From: Equus caballus
Lineage: Eukaryota; Chordata; Mammalia; Perissodactyla; Equidae
Length of the DNA stretch: 64,000 nt
Reading direction: 5' to 3'
Assembly (NCBI RefSeq): GCF_041296265.1
Contig: NC_091695.1
Coordinates: 15,607,001-15,671,000, forward strand
Below the pieces are notes generated by a model. That model was not told where the DNA came from, made no database searches, and saw only the letters and a program-made list of their open reading frames with translations. The position numbers and the translations under genes are program-made. Positions 34,130 through 46,179 of the stretch are shown piece by piece; within the stretch, counting starts at the first letter, position 1; each line of letters begins with the position of its first letter.

Positions 34130-37100
34130 TTCTTAGTTATATTTATTCAGATTTTTCTTTTACTTTCCTTCTTTTTATTGTACTTGTTAAAATATTTAGT
34201 GATTTATTGAATATTTCCTTTATTCAATTTCATTTGCATTACATATGAAATTTTTAGTGTGATGTTTTACATTTTTAAATAAAAGTTGAAACTATAAAAT
34301 ATAAATATTAAAAATATAATCTATACAAAATTGTAACAGTGTAGAATAAATCTCCTACCCATTCCTCACTAGAGTCTCCACGTCCTTCCAGATGCAGTCA
34401 CTGTTCTCTGTAAGATTCTTCAAGTGATATTTTGACAAATATAAGCATATTTTCTGTATGTGTTTTTGTTTATGTTTTTGTGTATAAATTTTACATTTTA
34501 CTACTCAGCTTCTCAAACGTCTTTCCCTATTAGTCTATATAGACTGAATTCATTTTCAATTTCCTCATATTTCTTAATATTTCCTTAACCAGATACACTA
34601 AAATTAATGTATCTAGTCATCTTCATGTTCCTTCAATCTTTTTCTATGACAAATAGTTCTGCAATGAAGTCTTTATGAAAGTTTGTAAGCATGAGCTCCT
34701 AGAAATGGAATTAAGTCAATTGTTACACACATGATATTTTTAGGCTTTCATCATCGTCAGAACTTGGTATTGTTATATTTGTTATTTTAGCCTTTCTAAT
34801 AGTTCAGTAGTTATGTCTTGTTATGAGTTTAATCTGCATTTCCTTAATGACTAGTGATGTTTAGCATTTTTCATGTGCTTTTTTCTCATTTGTATATCTT
34901 CCTTGGTCAAATTTCTATTCAATTCTTTTGACTATTTTATACTGAATTGTTTATTGCTATTGAAATTCAAGAGTACTTTATATATTGTGAAAACAAGTAC
35001 TTTATAAGATAAGTGATTTGCAAATATTTTCTCCTAATCTCTGGCTTGTCTTTTTTGCTTTCTGTAAAACGTACTCTGAAGAGCAGAATTTCCCAGTTTT
35101 AATGGAGTCAAATTTGTCATTTTTCTTCTTATATTGTTTACACTTTTGTTGTCATATCTAGGACATTTTTGCCTAACCAAAAGTCACAAAGGTTTTCTCT
35201 GATGTTCCAATTTAGAAGTTTTATATTTTTAAGTTTAACATTTAGCCCTATGAGCCATTTTGGGTTAACTTTCATTTATGGCTTGAGGAATTGATCAAAG
35301 TTCAATTTTGCAAATAAATATCCAATTATTGCAACATCATTTATTGAAAAGACTATCATTTCTACAATGAATTACCTCTAGCACTTGTCATCAATCATCA
35401 AATATGTGGGTCTATTTCTAGACTGTCTATTCTGTTTCATTGATCTTCATGTGTACCCTTTCCCCAATACTACACTTCATATTAGTTCTAGAAAGCAGCT
35501 AGTGTGAGTCCTTCAGCTTTGTTCTTTGCAAAATTGTTTTGCCTATTCGAGTTCTTCTGCCTCTCCATACAAATTTTTGAATCAGCTTGTCAGTTTCTAC
35601 AAAAAATTTGTAGTGAGATTTTGTTTACAATTGCATTTAAACTATAGATCAATTTGAGGAGATTTGAGATTTTAACAATAATGAGTCTTCCAATTCATGA
35701 CTATGTAATATATCTCCACATGTCTCATTTTCCTTTGATTTTTTTCACCAATATTGTGTAGTTTCAGCACATTACAGCACGTATTTATCAGTTATATGCC
35801 CAAGAATTTCATATTTGTTGTTAGTTTAAATGGTGCATTTAAAAATTCCAATTTCAAATTGTTCTTTGTTAGTGTACAGATATATGATTAATTTTTGGCC
35901 ATGTATTCTATGACCTTACTAAACTCATTTGTTAGTTCTAGTAGCTGTTTTTCTTGATTCTTTGAGATTTTCTAGGTAAAAAACCATTTTGTCTGCAAAT
36001 AGGAATATTTCTATGCTATCCTTTCCCACATGATACATTTTATTTCTTTTTCTTGCCCTATTGCTTCAGTTAGGTCCTACATCTGGTGTCGAACATGACG
36101 TGAGATAGACCATCTTTTTCTTGTTTGTAGATTTGAAATGAAAGCATTTGGAATTTTGTGATTAAGTAAAATGTTAGTTATAGGGATTTGGGGGAGTTAT
36201 CTTCTAGTCTTAATCTGCCAAGGGTTTCTATCATAACAAGAAGTTGAATTTTGTCTCACTATTCTTTGCATCTATTGAGATGTTCATATATGAGCTTTGG
36301 CACCTTGTGTGCTACCGAGAATTTTCCCTTAAAGTTGTCACATTTATGAGCATAGAACTATCTATTGTATTTCCTTATTATCTCTTTAATTTCTATAGGT
36401 TTCTATGATGTCTTCTTTTTCATTACAGATATTTGTAATTTGTGTGTTTTCTCTTTTTCTTTCTAGATCAGTCTGGCTAGAAGTTTATCAGTTTTATTGA
36501 TTTTTTTTTCCTTTAAAGAATCAGCTCTTCATTTCATTTCTTTTTTCACTATCTTTTTTTCTGTTCTCAACTTCATTGATTTGTGCTTTTCATTATTTCT
36601 ATCTTTTTGCTTGCTTGGATTTAATTTATTGTTTTTTCTTCAGTTTTTTAGGTGGGCTGTTAATTGATTTGAGATGTTTCTTCTTTTCTAATATATGCAT
36701 TTAAAGTTAATTTACCTCTAAAGTCTCTGTAATGGTAATTTATGTCTAAGGACTGTTCTAGCTGCACCCCACAAATTTTGAAATGTTGTTTTTCATATTT
36801 AATTAATTTAAAATATTTTTGAATTTCACATTTGATTTCTTCTTTGGCCTTGGGTTACTTAGAAGTTTGTGTTAATTTCCAACTATTTGATGATTTTTCC
36901 TGATATTATTCTATTATTGATTTCTAATTCAATTTCACTACTATCCAAGAATATATTTTGTATGAATTGAATCTTTTTGCATTTGTTAATGTATTTTTTA
37001 TGACCAAGAACATAGTTTATCTTGGGGAATGGGCCATGTTCAATTGACAAGAATGTATATATATTTTTTTGAATTTCCAAATGTTTGGTAGATTTTATAG

Positions 37101-37620
37101 ATTATTTTGTTATTGATTTTGAATTTAATTTACCCTTTGCTAAATAATATGGTATGGATGATCAAAATTCTTAAGAATTCATATTTTTGTAGTTCCAATA
37201 TGGTTTATATTGATGAATGGTGAGTATTACATATGCACTTGGAGAAAATGTATATTCTGATGTTTTTGTCAATAGTGGAATTGAGTGTCATCCATCTCAT
37301 TGATTATCTGTCTACATTTATACTTCTTAATGGGAGAAATTAATTGAATTTGTACTTAAATTCGTTGATTTGTGTATTTGCTTTAATTTCTGTTATTCTC
37401 TGCTGCATGAATTTTAACATAGACCTTTCAGAAGTCGGTTTGAATATGGCTCATATTTATCTTTTGTTAACTCTCTTCTTATAATTTTTCATCAAAAGAG
37501 GGTTAAAAAGGAATCTACTCAAGTCTGGTTAGTAATATTTCCTTTTGTTCCTATGTGCTATCCATGGATGAAATAGTGGGAGGGAGGCTGGTTGTAAATT
37601 AGGCATCTACAATTTGTCCT
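34130..37620 (-). mobile_element. Ancient L1 (L1M-type) LINE, minus strand
   Basis: About 3.5 kb of decayed L1 in reverse. Landmarks in order of the plus strand: 'GACAAATAGTTCTGCAATGA' (end of ORF2), 'GATTTGCAAATATTTTCTCC', 'AGCCATTTTGGGTTAACTTT', 'TCATTTATTGAAAAGACTAT', 'TTTGCATCTATTGAGATGTT' and 'CTAGAAGTTTATCAGTTTTA'. The open piece at 36883-37080 reads YVLGHKKYINKCKKIQ, part of the ORF2 endonuclease. Identity to the two younger L1 elements here is low, so this copy is much older. No 5' UTR or ORF1 was recognised. Confidence 0.8.
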
Positions 37621-39130
37621 TTATATATATAACCAAGGTTATCTTTTGTCCCTCATGTGTGTTCTCTACAGATTGGCCTTTTATACACTAAAGATATTGG
37701 AGGTTTTATTAATTCAAGAATATACCTCATAATCTCCACTTCTAAATTTGACCATGCTATTCTTGGATTAGCCAGCTTAATAATGTCATGTTACAAGCCA
37801 TTCCAATACTCATGGCTTATACAATAAGCATTTAACTCTCACTCACGTGTCTTTGGGTAAACTGGGGTACTGCTAATCTATTTCAGGCTTGACTGGACTT
37901 AATGTCAGACCTCAAGGTAAGTGCAGATACACTTCATGAGGTTCTTATTTTTCTCATGTGTAAAATAGATGTGCTATCTTAGTGTTTGTTGAAACTGAAA
38001 TTTTATGTTCTGCACATGTGATGTTTGTACCATTAACTTCTATGGAAACTCAGCATTGTATGTCTCTCTCTACATTGTGGTGAACTTAAAATGTATATTA
38101 AAAATGTATAATAAAAGCTATTTTGAAGATTTGAACAAAGTGATTAAGTTGCATTATACATCAAAACAAAACAAAACAAAACTGGTCACCATGCAAGAAC
38201 TGGACACATCAGAATACTGTCAAAATGAGGCATTCCCATTCAATTACTATAAGAATAGTGAAATTCTGGAGGCTCTGACATGTTGTAATTGCTTTAATCT
38301 ACTGGATATCTTTGAATGAAGAAGGGATAACATATAGAAGAACACAGAAGCTATCTTTATATATTCACTTCAGCAGTGCATGAGGACTTGTTTAAAATAT
38401 TTTACACTACTCCAGAGGACAGAAGTATAATCACTGGTTAGAAGATACAGGGGGACATATTTTTATTGTTTTCCACTATACAATATACTAATTTATTCAC
38501 CTGGAAAATGGGAAATGTTGCCATTTATTTTCATCAGTGAAGGCTGTAATCACAGTCACACCTGCCATCTTGTAACAACAAGGTTATAAAACTATAAAGC
38601 TGGCAGTCAAGGTCGTGATCATACTCTACAAAATAAAATGGTGTTATTGACCAGACTCACCCCCACTGAAACTGGGGAGAGTCTGAGTTCTCATAATTCT
38701 TGGCCATTTCTTTCCAAGGAGCCAAGAGGAGACTCACCAAGCTCCTCTGATTGGGACTGACTCTGAGGAACTTTTGTAAATACGAATATTTATAAAGTGA
38801 CTGGTAGAAACTTGAATGCTATTTTAAATGTTCCACTTCTTGGTCTTTGAGAGTAATGAACCTGCCAGCTTTTATCTTGTTAGGGACTTCATACCTTCAA
38901 CATCACTAATATCTATTGATAGTCAAGATTTTAGTGCAAAGACATAAAAAAAGAGAATTGTGGAGAAAAGTTATCAAATGGATAACAGTTATCTAAATTC
39001 AGTTCAAGTTTAGCTCCCTTTGTGTTAGTTAGCAGAACCGTGGAGTATATATATCCAAAGGTAAGGTTCTTTGGATTTCCTTGACTCATAGATCTCCTGT
39101 GCTCTAAGAACATCAAGTATCATCTAGTCC
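37621..39130. other. Intergenic, no gene recognised
   Basis: A small (AAAAC)n tract at about 38163-38181 is the only clear element. The text at 37780-37910 resembles the edge of an old repeat ('TACTCATGGCTTATACAATA') that I cannot name. Open frame 38005-38319 matches nothing known. Confidence 0.4.
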
Positions 39131-39326
39131 CAGTGTTTCCAAATCTAACTGCCCAGAAGTGCCACTGACTGTATAAAAATTACCAGAAGAATTTGCTAAA
39201 AGTACAGATCTTTGTATAACCTTTAACCCTGGCATCCTGGATCAGAAACTCTTAGAATAGGCACTGTTATCTGTTCGAAAATCTCTGAAGTTGATTCCAG
39301 TGATCAAAAAAGTTTGAGAAGCACTG
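39131..39326 (+). mobile_element. MER5A-like hAT DNA transposon
   Basis: Starts CAGTGTTTCCAAATCTAACT and ends AGTTTGAGAAGCACTG, giving the terminal inverted repeat pair CAGTG...CACTG of hAT-Charlie elements. The middle 'CTGGATCAGAAACTCTTAGA' matches the MER5A 'TGAATCAGAAACTCTGGGGG'. About 196 bp, close to the family length of 189, non-coding and old. Confidence 0.8.
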
Positions 39327-39538
39327 ACCTACTTACCATGTTAGAATTGAGCAAATGGAGGTCTACAAAAGTTCTGTGAGTATATGTCCAAACTGGGACA
39401 ATAAACATGGATTTGTGCAGTCCAGGGCAAGGGTTTATTAATTATAACTTCTAATCCAGATGTCTTTCTACCTTTTAATCTTTCCTATCATTAATTCTGT
39501 AAATTCACTAATATCAGAGATCATTTTTTAAAGCACTG

Positions 39539-39563
39539 TGTACAGTCCATTGTGGACTGTACA
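39539..39563. repeat. Perfect 11-bp inverted repeat with 3-base loop
   Basis: TGTACAGTCCA (39539-39549) is followed by TTG and then its exact reverse complement TGGACTGTACA (39553-39563). No host gene or terminator context explains it. Confidence 0.9.
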
Positions 39564-40380
39564 GACACATACATACTCCCAGACATACATACTCTTACAA
39601 CCATAAATACATATCCAGGTATAGGCAGTAAATTGAATAATCAGATTTGTGGAAAAGACAATAAAACAATGGCAAAGAGACAATCAGTGATGTATTTGTT
39701 TGCTATAGAAAAATAAAGCTCAGGTTGCACAAAGTCAAGGAGAAATGTGTCACCAGGGTGAGTATCAGTTCACATAAAAGAAAGTCATCTTTTTGTAGAG
39801 AATGAGTCTCTCTGGAGTCCATAGGTGGAAACTGGGTTAGGTTACTCAAGGAAGCAGTGATAAATGGCTCACTGTATTAAGTAAAACTGCTTGGTTCAAA
39901 CATTGGAGGAAATATGGTTTCCCAACCATGCGTTTCAGCAAATTGTATTTACCCTGTTGATTGAGTGACAGTCACTTATTCATCGCAGGTGTCTTTGTTT
40001 TTATTCAGTTTCTTTAGTTATTCCTGTTAGTCACTTTACAATAACAGGGACCACTGGCTACAGATGAGAGGTAAAGATTAGAATCATTTAACAGAGACAT
40101 ATTAATGGGATGTTATAATTAAAATGAGGACTTAGACGTATGTCTTTTCCTATTTCCTTATTTTTGGGGTAAAGAAAATGAGTTCTAGAGAAAGGAAAAG
40201 TCTTTTCCCAAGATGAGAGGATGAGAACAGGTCTTTTGTTTTTTAAGTCTGTCTTTTATCACTTCCACGTTCTGCACACACCTCTCCTCCCATTCCAAAC
40301 TTACTAGGTTTAGTTTTCACTGTGTTTTGAAGGACATATAGAATGCTTTAGCTCAGATCTCTATTATTTTTCATACAATA
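39564..40380. other. Intergenic, nothing recognised
   Basis: Unique-looking sequence with ACATAC-rich text at 39567-39600; no gene or named repeat. Confidence 0.4.
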
Positions 40381-40383
40381 TAT

Positions 40384-40742
40384 ACATATTCAGTGCTTAT
40401 TATGTACCAATTGCAGTTGTAAATATAGAAAACAGCCTTAAGTACTTCACAGTAAACTCTCATTCTTTAAAGAAAATGACCAAAAGGCAAGAATGAGGAG
40501 GAGAAAATAATGGTGCTGAGTATAATCATGCTGAATTTCTGAGTTTAATAAGATTTGTCAGGGCTATATATTTCAGAGTTTTATCTTATTCTGAAATATT
40601 AGAACAAATATAACAATAATAAATAATATCTTATTTCTGTAGAATGTGTTATTATCTCATTTCTTCCTAAAAAAGCAAAAAACAAAACTGTGAGGTTTTT
40701 TATCGTCTTCATTGTTCAGGTGAGAAAATTTAAGATCATTCA
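40384..40742 (-). repeat. MIR-like SINE fossil(s)
   Basis: 'TCAGTGCTTATTATGTACCA' at the left and 'TGTTCAGGTGAGAAAATTTA' at the right match the reverse MIR start and core. The spacing is larger than one MIR, so this may be two pieces. Confidence 0.45.
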
Positions 40743-40744
40743 GC

Positions 40745-41350
40745 TTAAATTGTTAGTTCCAAGTATTTATCATTAGCTTTCCAGAAAACATCCTTCCCCA
40801 CAGCCTTCATTGCATTCTTCATTTCTGCATTTCTCAGTGTATAAGTCAGAGGATTTAGCACAGTGGTGGTGGTGGGTGTTGATGACAATAGTGTAAAATA
40901 CGGCCACCATCTTATCCTCTGAAAAGGTAGTATCAGTGTATGAATAGATAAAAGTACGGGGACCAAAAACGTTGATGACCACAACAATGTGGAAGCCACA
41001 GGTAGAGCTTTGCACCTGCCTTCTCCTGACTGCTTTAGCAGGGACACCAGGATGATGGTGTAGGAGGTGAGCAAAATAGCAAACCTCCCCAGAGCGATGG
41101 TACCACTGTTGGTTGTCACAACAACCTCAACAACTTATGGGTTTGTGCAGGTAAGTTTCAGCATAGGGTGGACATCACAAAAGTAGTGATCAACTCACTG
41201 GGTCCAGAAAAGGGTAGTTGGACTAACAGAGCCACTTGGATAATGGAGTGTAAGAACTCTCCTACCCAGGTGCCCAGCAACATTTTATTGCATCTGTACC
41301 GGTCTATGATGGTTATATAGTACAGGAGTTTACAGCTATGAATGTTCTGA
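40745..41350 (-). pseudogene. OR4S2-like: OR4S2-like olfactory receptor pseudogene, 5'-truncated
   Basis: On the minus strand homology begins at about 41345 with SCKLLYYITIIDRYRCNKML, just after the place of the DRY motif. GTWVGEFLHSIIQVALLVQL (TM4) follows, close to human OR4S2. After loop 2 the frame changes, then TTNSGTIALGRFAILLTSYT with IILVSLLKQSGEGRCKAL (TM5-TM6 loop) follows. Another shift leads to SEDKMVAVFYTIV, and the end reads VLNPLTYTLRNAEMKNAMKA. TM1-TM3 and the start codon are not found upstream, so roughly the first 120 codons are missing. At least three frame breaks. Opposite in orientation to the neighbouring OR4 copies at 33 and 45 kb. Confidence 0.87.
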
Positions 41351-41479
41351 TTTAATGATATTTTAGCCACTAAATCTCTTATTTACCTAGAGTAAGCATC
41401 CACTCCTGTTGGAAGAATCTGTCTGATATTCCCAGCCAACCACAACTAACCTTTTATTACTTCAAGATCATTTGTTTTC

Positions 41480-41695
41480 AAACTCAAAAATCTCATCTGG
41501 GCCACTTCCTGGTGGTGGGAAGTAAGCTTGAGTATGCTACTTATCTTCTCTTTGATACAACTTCTTCACTGTAAAGCTAGCACCGGTCATTTTACGATGG
41601 TTGTGGAGATTGAATGAGATAATACACATAAAGAGCTTAGCACAGAGCCTGAAATGTATTAAAAATCAATATATGTTTGTTTTTACTCTCCCTAA
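41480..41695 (+). repeat. MIR SINE fossil
   Basis: 'TTGTGGAGATTGAATGAGAT', 'ACACATAAAGAGCTTAGCAC' and 'AGAGCCTGAAATGTATTAAA' match the MIR 3' half (GAGGATTAAATGAG ... AAAGCGCTTAGAACAGTGCCTG). Confidence 0.75.
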
Positions 41696-41699
41696 AAAG

Positions 41700-42460
41700 A
41701 AAAACAAAACTCTGTATTCCTTGATTGTTCTTTTTATGACTCCTCCTCTCCATCCATTTAGTGAGAGTTTTCCCTCTCATCTAAGTCAGAAATTTTTTCT
41801 ACAAACAACCACAGCGTAACATTTGATACTAAGCCTTGCCTGGATGAATGAAGCTTTCCTGATTTAGAAGAAATTCTCTTGAAACCCCAAACAGAGGTTA
41901 TAGTTTTCCTGGAATGGTGGATTCCCTAAAATGTGTCTCTACATGACCAACATACTATATACAACTAGGAGAGAGAAATATATGTTTGGAGCCCTAGAGC
42001 CCTTAAATTCTTTTCTGTGTTTTAGGTTGACATGTCTGCAAAGAACATAGAACATGGAAGATAAACTCTCTCAGTGACAAGGTTTTAGCCAGGTCCATTT
42101 TCTTCCCAGCTACCAGGGGAAGTTTTGTTGGAGCTGAGTAATTGTGGGCGGGCCTTTGAAACTTATAGTTAACCCATGGAGCTATAGATGAACTCCAACT
42201 TCATTTAGCTGAAAAATAATTTGAATGTGATATTTCCTTCATGGTTTTCTGTGCCTCATCTTTCAGGTTACATGCAGAATGTTTAGAATCCTTCTGTAAG
42301 ACCCGCAACTTCTAAGATAACTAACTTTGCACACGTACATGCCAAACTCAGTGGGTGTGTGGCCAGGGTCTTAAATTAGTGATTTGGATGAGAGAGGTCC
42401 CTGAGGGTTGTTTCTGCAGGGATGACTGGCGAAAAAGGTGAAAACAGATTCTATTCCTTT
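41700..42460. other. Intergenic, nothing recognised
   Basis: No gene or named repeat visible between two MIR fossils. Confidence 0.4.
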
Positions 42461-42464
42461 AAAT

Positions 42465-42570
42465 AACACACAAATGGGGAAACAGGCATAAAAAGGTTAA
42501 AAAATCTGCTCAAGTAAGTGTCCAATAGTAAGTGCCACATCTGAGATTCAAACCTGGGACTTAGATTACG
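42465..42570 (-). repeat. MIR SINE fossil
   Basis: 'ACAAATGGGGAAACAGGCAT', 'AGTAAGTGCCACATCTGAGA' and 'TTCAAACCTGGGACTTAGAT' match the reverse MIR core. Confidence 0.75.
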
Positions 42571-42659
42571 GTGAGGTTGTAAAATGAGAGCGATGGCTCA
42601 CAAATGCAAGGAAATTTCAGTTTACTAACAGACAGTGAGTTATAGCTGAAAACACTTTG

Positions 42660-42815
42660 TCCAGCTTTCCACATTCTAGAGATGTGAATACTATGGCTCA
42701 AGCAGATGAAGAGAATTTCCAAGATTAAGTGAATTTCTGCCAGTTACCTTGTGGCCGAGTCAAGACTAGAACCCAGACTTCTTGACTCCCAGTCAGGCAC
42801 TATTTCCAACAAATT
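42660..42815 (-). repeat. MIR SINE fossil
   Basis: 'TATGGCTCAAGCAGATGAAG', 'CAAGACTAGAACCCAGACTT' and 'CTTGACTCCCAGTCAGGCAC' follow reverse MIR text including the B-box region. Confidence 0.65.
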
Positions 42816-42879
42816 GTCTCTGCTTAGGAAAGAAAGAATTATGTAACTCAGGTAGTTTGACCACCCTTTCTAGAATAAT

Positions 42880-43085
42880 GCAATGAAAAGCACGTGGGTT
42901 TCACATGGGATATAGCTGTGGTCAAATTCTGTTTTATTACTTACTAGCCTTGGGATAGTAGGTATGAGAAGAAATTTCCTTGGTATGTAATTATGTCATC
43001 TATGAAGGGGAAAATAAAACCCACTTTTTAGTCTCATTGTAATGATAAAACAGTATGGTGTATAACAAAGTGCTGAGTTTTAAAC
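42880..43085 (+). repeat. MIR SINE fossil
   Basis: 'GTCAAATTCTGTTTTATTAC', 'TTACTAGCCTTGGGATAGTA' and 'GTCTCATTGTAATGATAAAA' match MIR (CGAATCCCGGCTCTGCCACTTACTAGCTG ... GTTGTGAGGATTAAA). Confidence 0.65.
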
Positions 43086-43219
43086 TCTGTTAACAACCAT
43101 GCATTATCTTTCTAATTACTTTTCCTAAAATATGCTGATACACAACCTTGGAAAAAACCAGAGCTAGCAACTTTGTCTTCTGTTCTCTTTGTCCTCTCTG
43201 TGGGCTGAGTAATCTGGAT

Positions 43220-43350
43220 TCTGAGAGGACACATTATAGTGTAGGAGGTACAGGCTGGTGAGTTAGAAGACGTGGCCTCTGTGTTCAATCTCCCACAATT
43301 TACCTTCTTTGACTTGGGCTGGCTGTTTAATATTTCTAGGTCAAACGTTA
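43220..43350 (+). repeat. MIR-like SINE fossil, 5' half
   Basis: 'GTGTAGGAGGTACAGGCTGG', 'GTTCAATCTCCCACAATTTA' and 'GACTTGGGCTGGCTGTTTAA' track the MIR head and B-box region. Confidence 0.5.
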
Positions 43351-44455
43351 GAATTTTAAAACCAAAGATGTTTGCACCAGATTATCACAAAATCACTGTT
43401 CGTAATGGCTTTTTAGCAAACAAAATGGAAAGTGATGGATCAAATATCCCCTGTAGACCATAAATGGGTGAGATTCCTCGTTCAGTTTTTTGAAACCAGA
43501 TCACTTATGATTGTGTGAGATTTGTAAGTCAGAGAGGAAAAGATTATGAAACCATACAGTTTCTCACTGTAGTTTCTTTCTTCCTGCAGGAAGTTTCTTT
43601 AATCCTATCTATGTATTTTACACACACATCATTCAAAACAGGGGAAGGAAGACCAGATAACACAGAAGGATGTACCAGAGGACCTGATAAGAATCCTATT
43701 GGTTCTATCACTCTGCCATGTTAGAATGTAATGAAAATTTTGATAAGAAGTCATCAACCTCGTTAGATCCAGCTATTGTAAAATTTCATATATTTATTGG
43801 TTTTAGTTTTTGTCCATTCATCAAATACTTATTGAGCACAGATCTAGACCTATTAATATGGATATTAAACACAAAGAATTCCTGTGTTAAAGATAATCCA
43901 ATTATAGAGTAGCAGGATGGAGGGAGACCAATACAACACAATGTACAAAGAGCTAGGATGGAGATGCAAACTGGGAGGTATAGGAATACAGTACAAATCC
44001 TTATAATCTAGAATAGCCTCTGGGAAGAGATCGTTTTCTTTGTGGAGATGATATCTGAACATAGTTTTGAAGTATGTATAAGAGTCAGCCAGTAGAATTG
44101 GGAAAGTGTGTATAGGATGAGGGGAATAACATGTGAAAGGCAGTAAGGTGTATTGAGCATGACTTGATCAGGGAATTTAGGATAGTTTAATGTGGCTAAA
44201 GCACATGTTATTGGACAAGGGTAGAATGTGAAAGATAACACGGGTAGCTTATTAGAGTCCAGGGACTAGTGATGAGAATAAAACGCCTAGATTTTATCCT
44301 GAAGGCAAAGAGGGGCCTTTGGAGAATTTTAAACTAGGTTATGGCAGGATTGAATGATTGAATTTTATAAATATCACTGTGGACGCAGTGTAGATTGAGA
44401 AGTATTTGGGTGAGATATGAGGCAGGGGAGACAAGTTATGATGTTATTGGGGCAA

Positions 44456-44549
44456 TCATGAGCTTATCTTACTAATTTCTCTAAATCTAGTGCCAAGAAC
44501 AGTGATTGGGTATGGTAATTGCTCAAGAATGTTGTTGGAATAAATAAAT
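44456..44549 (+). repeat. L2-like 3' end fragment
   Basis: 'CTAGTGCCAAGAACAGTGAT', then 'AATTGCTCAAGAATGTTGTT' and GGAATAAATAAATG, resembles the L2 end (AGCACAGTGCCTGG ... TGCTCAATAAATGTTTGTTGAATGAATGA). Confidence 0.55.
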
Positions 44550-44596
44550 GGGTGGATAGATGGATCGATGGATAGATGGGTGGATGGATGGATGAA
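44550..44596 (+). repeat. (GGAT)n microsatellite
   Basis: Tetranucleotide repeat of GGAT/AGAT units directly at the 3' end of an L2-like fragment. Such tails often seed GGAT/GAAT microsatellites. Confidence 0.9.
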
Positions 44597-44844
44597 GGTT
44601 AGGGAACAAGTTTCAATTAAGATTCTGGTGATTAATTTTCAAATTATGAAGTGGACTAGTAGAGGGGAAAAAATCAAAGATGACTCCCATGTATATGATG
44701 GGTGGTGGAGGAAATATAGATAGAGGAGCAAGTGAAATGGGGTGAGAAGAGGAAGTCAGTTTTTGAGGACATGCCCATGTGCATTGAGAAGGGCAATTGG
44801 GAATTAAAAGTGTGGCTCTAAAAAAGCAACTGTAAGAATTATTT

Positions 44845-45204
44845 AGAGAAATTATTTTCCCATAACTTTTTTTAATGAACTATAACTGATACATATATAT
44901 AAATAATGATAATTTTAAATACAAAAAACTCCATGAAGGTATTTTCAAATTGAAAAAGAGAATTCATTATTATTGGTTAAAATTCAAGAAAGGTAATATT
45001 TTGGGAATTGTTTATTTTATCTGTTACTTAACTTTGTACTTTGTCAAAATTGTTGCTTAGAAATATACAAAAGATTTGTGTTATTAGCAAGCTCTTGCTT
45101 TTGGATTCACAATCTGGGTTAATTATATTCCAAGAACACTAATTTTCCCCAATTTCTTGGAATGTCTTGAAAAAGGTGGTAACAGATTTTTATTCGAAAT
45201 TCTC
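44845..45204. other. Intergenic 5' flank of OR4 pseudogene
   Basis: AT-rich and without a named repeat. Confidence 0.4.
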
Positions 45205-45228
45205 TTTTCACCCAAGTCCTTGCTGTAG
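45205..45228 (+). promoter_or_regulatory. Candidate splice acceptor before OR4 pseudogene
   Basis: A loose pyrimidine tract ending in CCTTGCTGTAG about 10 bases upstream of the likely ancestral ATG at 45239. Confidence 0.3.
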
Positions 45229-45238
45229 CTCAGCTTTC

Positions 45239-46179
45239 ATGGATAGTCCATGAAACATCATGGAAAGTTTTCGTGGTGGTAGTTTCATGAAACCCCAAGG
45301 TACAGGAACTTTTATCTGTCCTCTTTTGGTGGTCTAACTGGTGTTCTGATAGGGGCATCCTACTTATCATTATCACCATGATCTTCAGCCCCACCTTGGG
45401 GTCTCCTATGCACTTTTTCCTCTCATATTTGTCCTTTATCGATATTTGCTTTTCCTCATGTATGACCCCTAAACTCGTTGCTGACTTCTTACATGAGGGG
45501 AGAGCCATCTCTTTTGAGGGATGCCTGGCTCAATTCCTTATGCCCATTTATTGGAAGGAACTGAGATCATTCTTCTCACAGTGATGGCCTATGACCATTA
45601 CCTGGCCATTTGCAAGCCCCTGAGCTACATGATCAGGCATCTCTGAGCCCTCTTGGTGGGGATGGCTTGGCTGGGGACTTCCTAAATTCATTGGTTCAGC
45701 TCCTCCTGGACCTTCAGTTGCCATTCTGTGGGTCCAATGTGATCAATCACTTTGTCTGTGACTTGTACCCCTTGCTTGATCTCACCTATAGCAACACATA
45801 TGTCATTGGTCTGCTGTTGGTCGCCAACAGCGGTATGATCTTCCTGCTGAAATTTGGTGCTGGCTTCCTTGTACATTGTCATCCTGCACTCCTTGACATG
45901 CCAAAGTGCAGAGGAAAGACACAAAGTTCTCTCCACCCGTGGGGCCCACTTCACTGTTGTTGCCCAGTTCTTTGTGCCTTGTATATTTAGTTCCATGGGG
46001 CTATCATCTACTTTAGTGGTTGTGTTTTATTGTATTTTTACACTGTGTTCAACCCTTTAGTTTATACACTGAGAAATGCAGAAGTGAAAAATGCCATGAG
46101 GAATCTTTGGAAAAATAAGCAATTGTGGATGGAGGGTACAAATTCAATAAGGAAAGAAATATGCAGTCATTTTTATTAA
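45239..46179 (+). pseudogene. OR4-like: OR4 family pseudogene, upstream member of a pair
   Basis: Likely ancestral start ATG at 45239 (M-D-S-P, then a stop, then N-I). TM2 is clear at 45378-45584: IFSPTLGSPMHFFLSYLSFI and DICFSSCMTPKLVADFLHEG. TM3 ends [14 protein letters not shown] (DRY changed to DHY). TM4 and loop 2 read FLNSLVQLLLDLQLPFCGSN and VINHFVCDLYPLLDLTYSNT. TM5 begins VIGLLLVANSGM. TM6 (SAEERHKVLSTRGAHFTVVA) and TM7 (45990-46080, ending YTLRNAEVKNAMRNLW) are in changed frames. At least five frame breaks. It is OR family 4 (OR4C/OR4P style). Closest relative in the window is the copy at 55.7 kb (shared LLLxLQLPFCG and EGxAIS texts). Confidence 0.88.

Larger units (their letters stand above)
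43800..44840 (+). repeat. Ancient interspersed repeat, family not named
   Basis: Phrases typical of a long old mammalian repeat: 'GGAATAACATGTGAAAGGCA', 'GGCCTTTGGAGAATTTTAAA', 'AAATATCACTGTGGACGCAG', 'ATCAAAGATGACTCCCATGT', 'TTTGAGGACATGCCCATGTG'. An L2-like end and a GGAT microsatellite interrupt it. The same family seems to be present at 31.85 kb. Identity to be settled by a repeat library search. Confidence 0.45.

Noticed and set aside
38005-38319. Open frame of 104 codons (MFCTCDVCTINFYGN start)
   Set aside because: No known domain, no splice or promoter context and AT-biased composition. Treated as chance.
44550-44596. Possible CRISPR-like or other structured array
   Set aside because: It is a plain GGAT tetranucleotide microsatellite with no spacers.
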